NCBI GenBank assembly: GCA_947647615.1
Contig: CANSKS010000011.1
Span: 1-58,885 of the forward strand
DNA: 58,885 nucleotides
From: an uncultured Neglectibacter sp.
GTDB lineage: Bacteria; Bacillota; Clostridia; Oscillospirales; Acutalibacteraceae
Direction of reading: 5' to 3'
The notes under the pieces are model-generated. The model was not told where the DNA came from and searched no databases. It was given only the letters and a program-made list of their open reading frames with translations. Shown here piece after piece: positions 56,811 through 58,885 of this stretch. The translations under genes were made by a program, and so were the position numbers. Each line of letters begins with the position of its first letter. The first letter of the stretch is position 1.

Positions 56811-58292
56811 TTAAAGCTCCACGCTGAACAGGTAGGCGGTGCTTGGGTTCGCAGCCCCATTCAAAAACACTTCCGCCGTCCAATATTTATGGGGGTAGGG
56901 TATTTGCACTCCCTGGCCCAAAATGATATTTCTTGTCACATCATACATGGCGTCGTTGTCGTAGCCCTCCCGGCTGTGCATGGCCGCCACATCTCCCGTG
57001 AAGACTGCGAAGGCAAATTTGGAAAGGTAGGGCGGCCCAAAGCCCGAGCCGTCACGCAGCGGAATAAAATCCACATAGGTGAAGCCCTGAGGAACGGGAG
57101 CTTCTCCTGCCATAAACCTGCCTAAAAAGCCGTGGCATGGTTCTGTGTCTACGCCTTTCCCAAAGTGGTGCATGAGAAAAACGTCATAATCAAAACCGGA
57201 GCGGTATTCCTTGAGCTCATCCAGCACCGCAAACAAAGCCAGCTCCTTTTCCCGGTCCTTGGGTTCATTTTTAAAAAATTCTTTTCCAATAAACCGCACC
57301 TTTGGCATGGTCCTGTACTCAAAGCTTTCCACTCGGAAGCCTTTTTGCTGCTCCTGGGCGAACTGGGGCATGAATAAGGTCCACTGCACCCCTGCGTCGC
57401 AGTCTTTTAAGCAGTTGATATAGCCGTAGAGATCCACGCTGTCTGTCCCCGTAGAACCGGTCCTGTTTCCGGCGATCCGCTCACGTATATGGCGATTTTT
57501 CATATTGGAAAAATCGTGAAACATATCATCCACAGCCTTTTGCAGGTTTGGGTCACCTGTTTTGCCCGTCAGCAGGGAGTCGAACCTGCAAAGGGCATCC
57601 CAAACCGCCTTATTCACCAAGCCGGAACCGGAAAGCGCTCTTAAATAGGCACGGAGCCTTGCATTTTGTTCCCTGAACCTGGCCAGAACGCCGTTCATCA
57701 AGATCTGCTCGTTTTCCTCCAGCTTTTCTTCTGTCCATTGGGAATCATCCAGGATCCAATCTGTCAGGGAGTCGAACACATCCGGGTTTTGGCCTCTGGC
57801 TGTACGGGACCAATCGATTATCATTTGGTATTTTTCGGCATCGGAGAGGGTTTCTGTCATTTTATCGTCAATATCGTTCCAGCAGAACTTTTCTATGAGC
57901 TTAAAAAACGTGTCAAAACCTCCCTCCACCGAAATATTGATGATAAGCGGGCTGTAAAATTTCAGCTTACTGCCCTTTGTTGGAACCTCGGAAGGCTTGA
58001 TGCCATGAAACCTGAAAAACGCTTTTGAGAAGCTTTCCGAGGTATCGTACTGGTACTTCATGGCGATTTCCGTTATTTTTCCCCGCCGCAATCGCAGATC
58101 TCTGCCGGCAAGGCTCAGCCTGCGGTTCCGGATATATTCCCCCAGCGTGATGCCTGTTACCAGATGAAATATCCGCTGAAAATGTGCCCCGGAAGCATAA
58201 ACCGCTTTTGCGATATCTTCTGTTTTCATTTCATTTGTCAAATTTCGCTCTACATATTTAACGGCGTCATTGACGCTTTGCAGCCAATACAA
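56811..58292 (-). CDS. AraC-family regulator with GyrI-like sensor domain
   Basis: A 493-residue regulator. Residues 1-105 are an AraC-type double helix-turn-helix (VERNLTNEMKTEDIAKAVYAS and KITEIAMKYQYDTSESFSKAFFRFHGIKPSE). A long middle part, about 130-330, is helical and unassigned. The C-terminal 150 residues are a GyrI-like effector-binding domain (KVRFIGKEFFK, PQGFTYVDFIPL, YPHKYWTAEVFL). It likely senses a drug-like or lipophilic compound and activates the cassette downstream. The TTG at 58292 is chosen because GGGGGAGG lies eight bases before it; no ATG serves. A TATAAT stands about 30 bp upstream without a good -35. Confidence 0.85.
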   Translation of the reverse strand: MYWLQSVNDAVKYVERNLTNEMKTEDIAKAVYASGAHFQRIFHLVTGITLGEYIRNRRLSLAGRDLRLRRGKITEIAMKYQYDTSESFSKAFFRFHGIKPSEVPTKGSKLKFYSPLIINISVEGGFDTFFKLIEKFCWNDIDDKMTETLSDAEKYQMIIDWSRTARGQNPDVFDSLTDWILDDSQWTEEKLEENEQILMNGVLARFREQNARLRAYLRALSGSGLVNKAVWDALCRFDSLLTGKTGDPNLQKAVDDMFHDFSNMKNRHIRERIAGNRTGSTGTDSVDLYGYINCLKDCDAGVQWTLFMPQFAQEQQKGFRVESFEYRTMPKVRFIGKEFFKNEPKDREKELALFAVLDELKEYRSGFDYDVFLMHHFGKGVDTEPCHGFLGRFMAGEAPVPQGFTYVDFIPLRDGSGFGPPYLSKFAFAVFTGDVAAMHSREGYDNDAMYDVTRNIILGQGVQIPYPHKYWTAEVFLNGAANPSTAYLFSVEL

Positions 58293-58454
58293 GATTTTCA
58301 CCTCCCCCGTTGCCCTTATTATAGAATAAAAACATTTTACTTTCCTGTCATAAAATGCTCTTACCTGTCCGGCCATAACCAAAACCGGCAAGCCGGCCCT
58401 GGATGCTTTTTAAAACGCTCCCTGGCCCGGCTTCATAAGGTTCAAAAAAGAAAA

Positions 58455-58482
58455 AACCGGGAAAACCATATGTTCCCCGGTT
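58455..58482 (-). terminator. Terminator of the tRNA-Thr transcript
   Basis: AACCGGGAA (58455-58463) pairs with the segment ending CCCCGGTT at 58482 with a loop of about 10 nt; on the minus strand TTTTTTC follows. It is five bases after the tRNA's CCA end. Confidence 0.85.
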
Positions 58483-58487
58483 CTTTC

Positions 58488-58563
58488 TGGAGCTGGTGAG
58501 CGGACTTGAACCGCTGACCTGCTGATTACGAATCAGCTGCTCTACCGACTGAGCCACACCAGC
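58488..58563 (-). tRNA. tRNA-Thr (anticodon CGU)
   Basis: The minus strand folds as a full cloverleaf: acceptor arms GCTGGTG and CACCAGC, D-arm GCTCAGTCGGTAGAGC, anticodon stem CTGAT/ATCAG with loop TTCGTAA (anticodon CGT, reading ACG), T-arm with GGTTCAAGTCC, discriminator T and an encoded CCA (58488-58490). It is a single-gene transcript with its own promoter and terminator. Confidence 0.95.
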
Positions 58564-58639
58564 CTATACTTAATATAATAAAACGAAAGTAAGAAGCAAG
58601 CAAAATCGCTCCTAAAACACTCCGTTTTACCGCTTTGTC

Positions 58640-58668
58640 ATTATACTAAAAAAAGATCTTCCCGTCAA
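58640..58668 (-). promoter_or_regulatory. Sigma-A promoter of tRNA-Thr
   Basis: TTGACG (58663-58668), 17-bp spacer, TATAAT (58640-58645) on the minus strand, about 75 bp before the tRNA. From 58669 to the window end I see no supported gene, only short open frames on the minus strand. Confidence 0.85.
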
Positions 58669-58885
58669 GCTTAAAGTTACACTTTTTTCTATTTTGGTCG
58701 CGGCGGCATGCAAAAATAATCAGCCTTTCGGTTCGGACCTCCTCGCAGCGGAACAATCGGGTCATATTCGCCTATCTCGAAGAAACAGCCAAAAAATCGG
58801 AAGCCTCCATAGCACTATTCCTATTTTAACTCAAAAATAAATTGTATGGAAAAGTTATGCAGCAAAATGGCGTCGCCCAGCTTGA

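Noticed and set aside
58348-58557. 69-codon frame beginning MAQSVEQLIRNQQ on the minus strand
   Set aside because: It is the sense reading of tRNA-Thr and its terminator, a well-known false gene.
58670-58840. Short minus-strand frames near the right edge (one reading EIGEYDPIVPLRGGPNR)
   Set aside because: Frames of about 40 codons without a start plus SD; may be part of an intergenic repeat but cannot be supported here.

Overview
The window reads as chromosomal DNA of a spore-forming, low-to-mid GC-type Gram-positive (class Clostridia, probably an Oscillospiraceae/Ruminococcaceae-like gut anaerobe). The grounds are sigma-G and the sporulation protein YlmC, the ctsR-mcsA-mcsB-clpC stress operon, the dgt-dnaG-rpoD order, SD-dominated starts (AGGAGG) and a SAM-I riboswitch. 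The genus is inference. Almost every gene lies on the minus strand. The plus-strand exceptions are a tiny Cys-rich gene (18.7 kb), a polytopic membrane protein (43.9 kb) and a uracil permease (52.3 kb). There are no rRNA genes, insertion sequences, prophage or CRISPR arrays.

Layout, left to right: malQ-glgP (glycogen/maltodextrin use); rpsB-tsf; a sporulation block (ylmC, an XRE regulator, sigG, a SEC-C protein); hisH-hisF with their own promoter; an ADP-ribosylglycohydrolase / unknown protein / glpK run; the CtsR regulon operon with two operators flanking its promoter; a 43-residue Cys/Gly-rich protein behind a sigma-K-like promoter; a TSCPD protein; an ABC exporter pair with a degenerate ATPase; an HD protein; an M18 aminopeptidase; then DUF951-prfA-(sua5::coaE fusion)-lytic transglycosylase; recD2; metK under a SAM-I riboswitch.

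The centre is the str operon (rpsL-rpsG-fusA-tuf) followed, further upstream in transcription terms, by rpoB-rpoC. The rpoB promoter faces a plus-strand promoter that has its own terminator about 100 bp on. Next come a GT-C-like membrane protein, a truncated Rrf2 regulator whose reading frame continues past a UGA, and dgt-dnaG-rpoD. The right part holds yigZ, rpmE, a VanY-like protein that has lost its zinc ligands, uraA, an NSS transporter, an AT-richer three-gene GyrI/AraC cassette and tRNA-Thr(CGU).

No single large undescribed system is evident. The best leads are the UGA inside the Rrf2 gene at a cluster-cysteine position, the perfect hairpin burying the sigG Shine-Dalgarno, the Sua5-CoaE fusion, the face-to-face promoters at rpoBC, the sigma-K-like Cys-rich micro-gene, and the ADP-ribosylglycohydrolase/unknown pair. 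All assignments were made by eye from motifs; nothing was searched.
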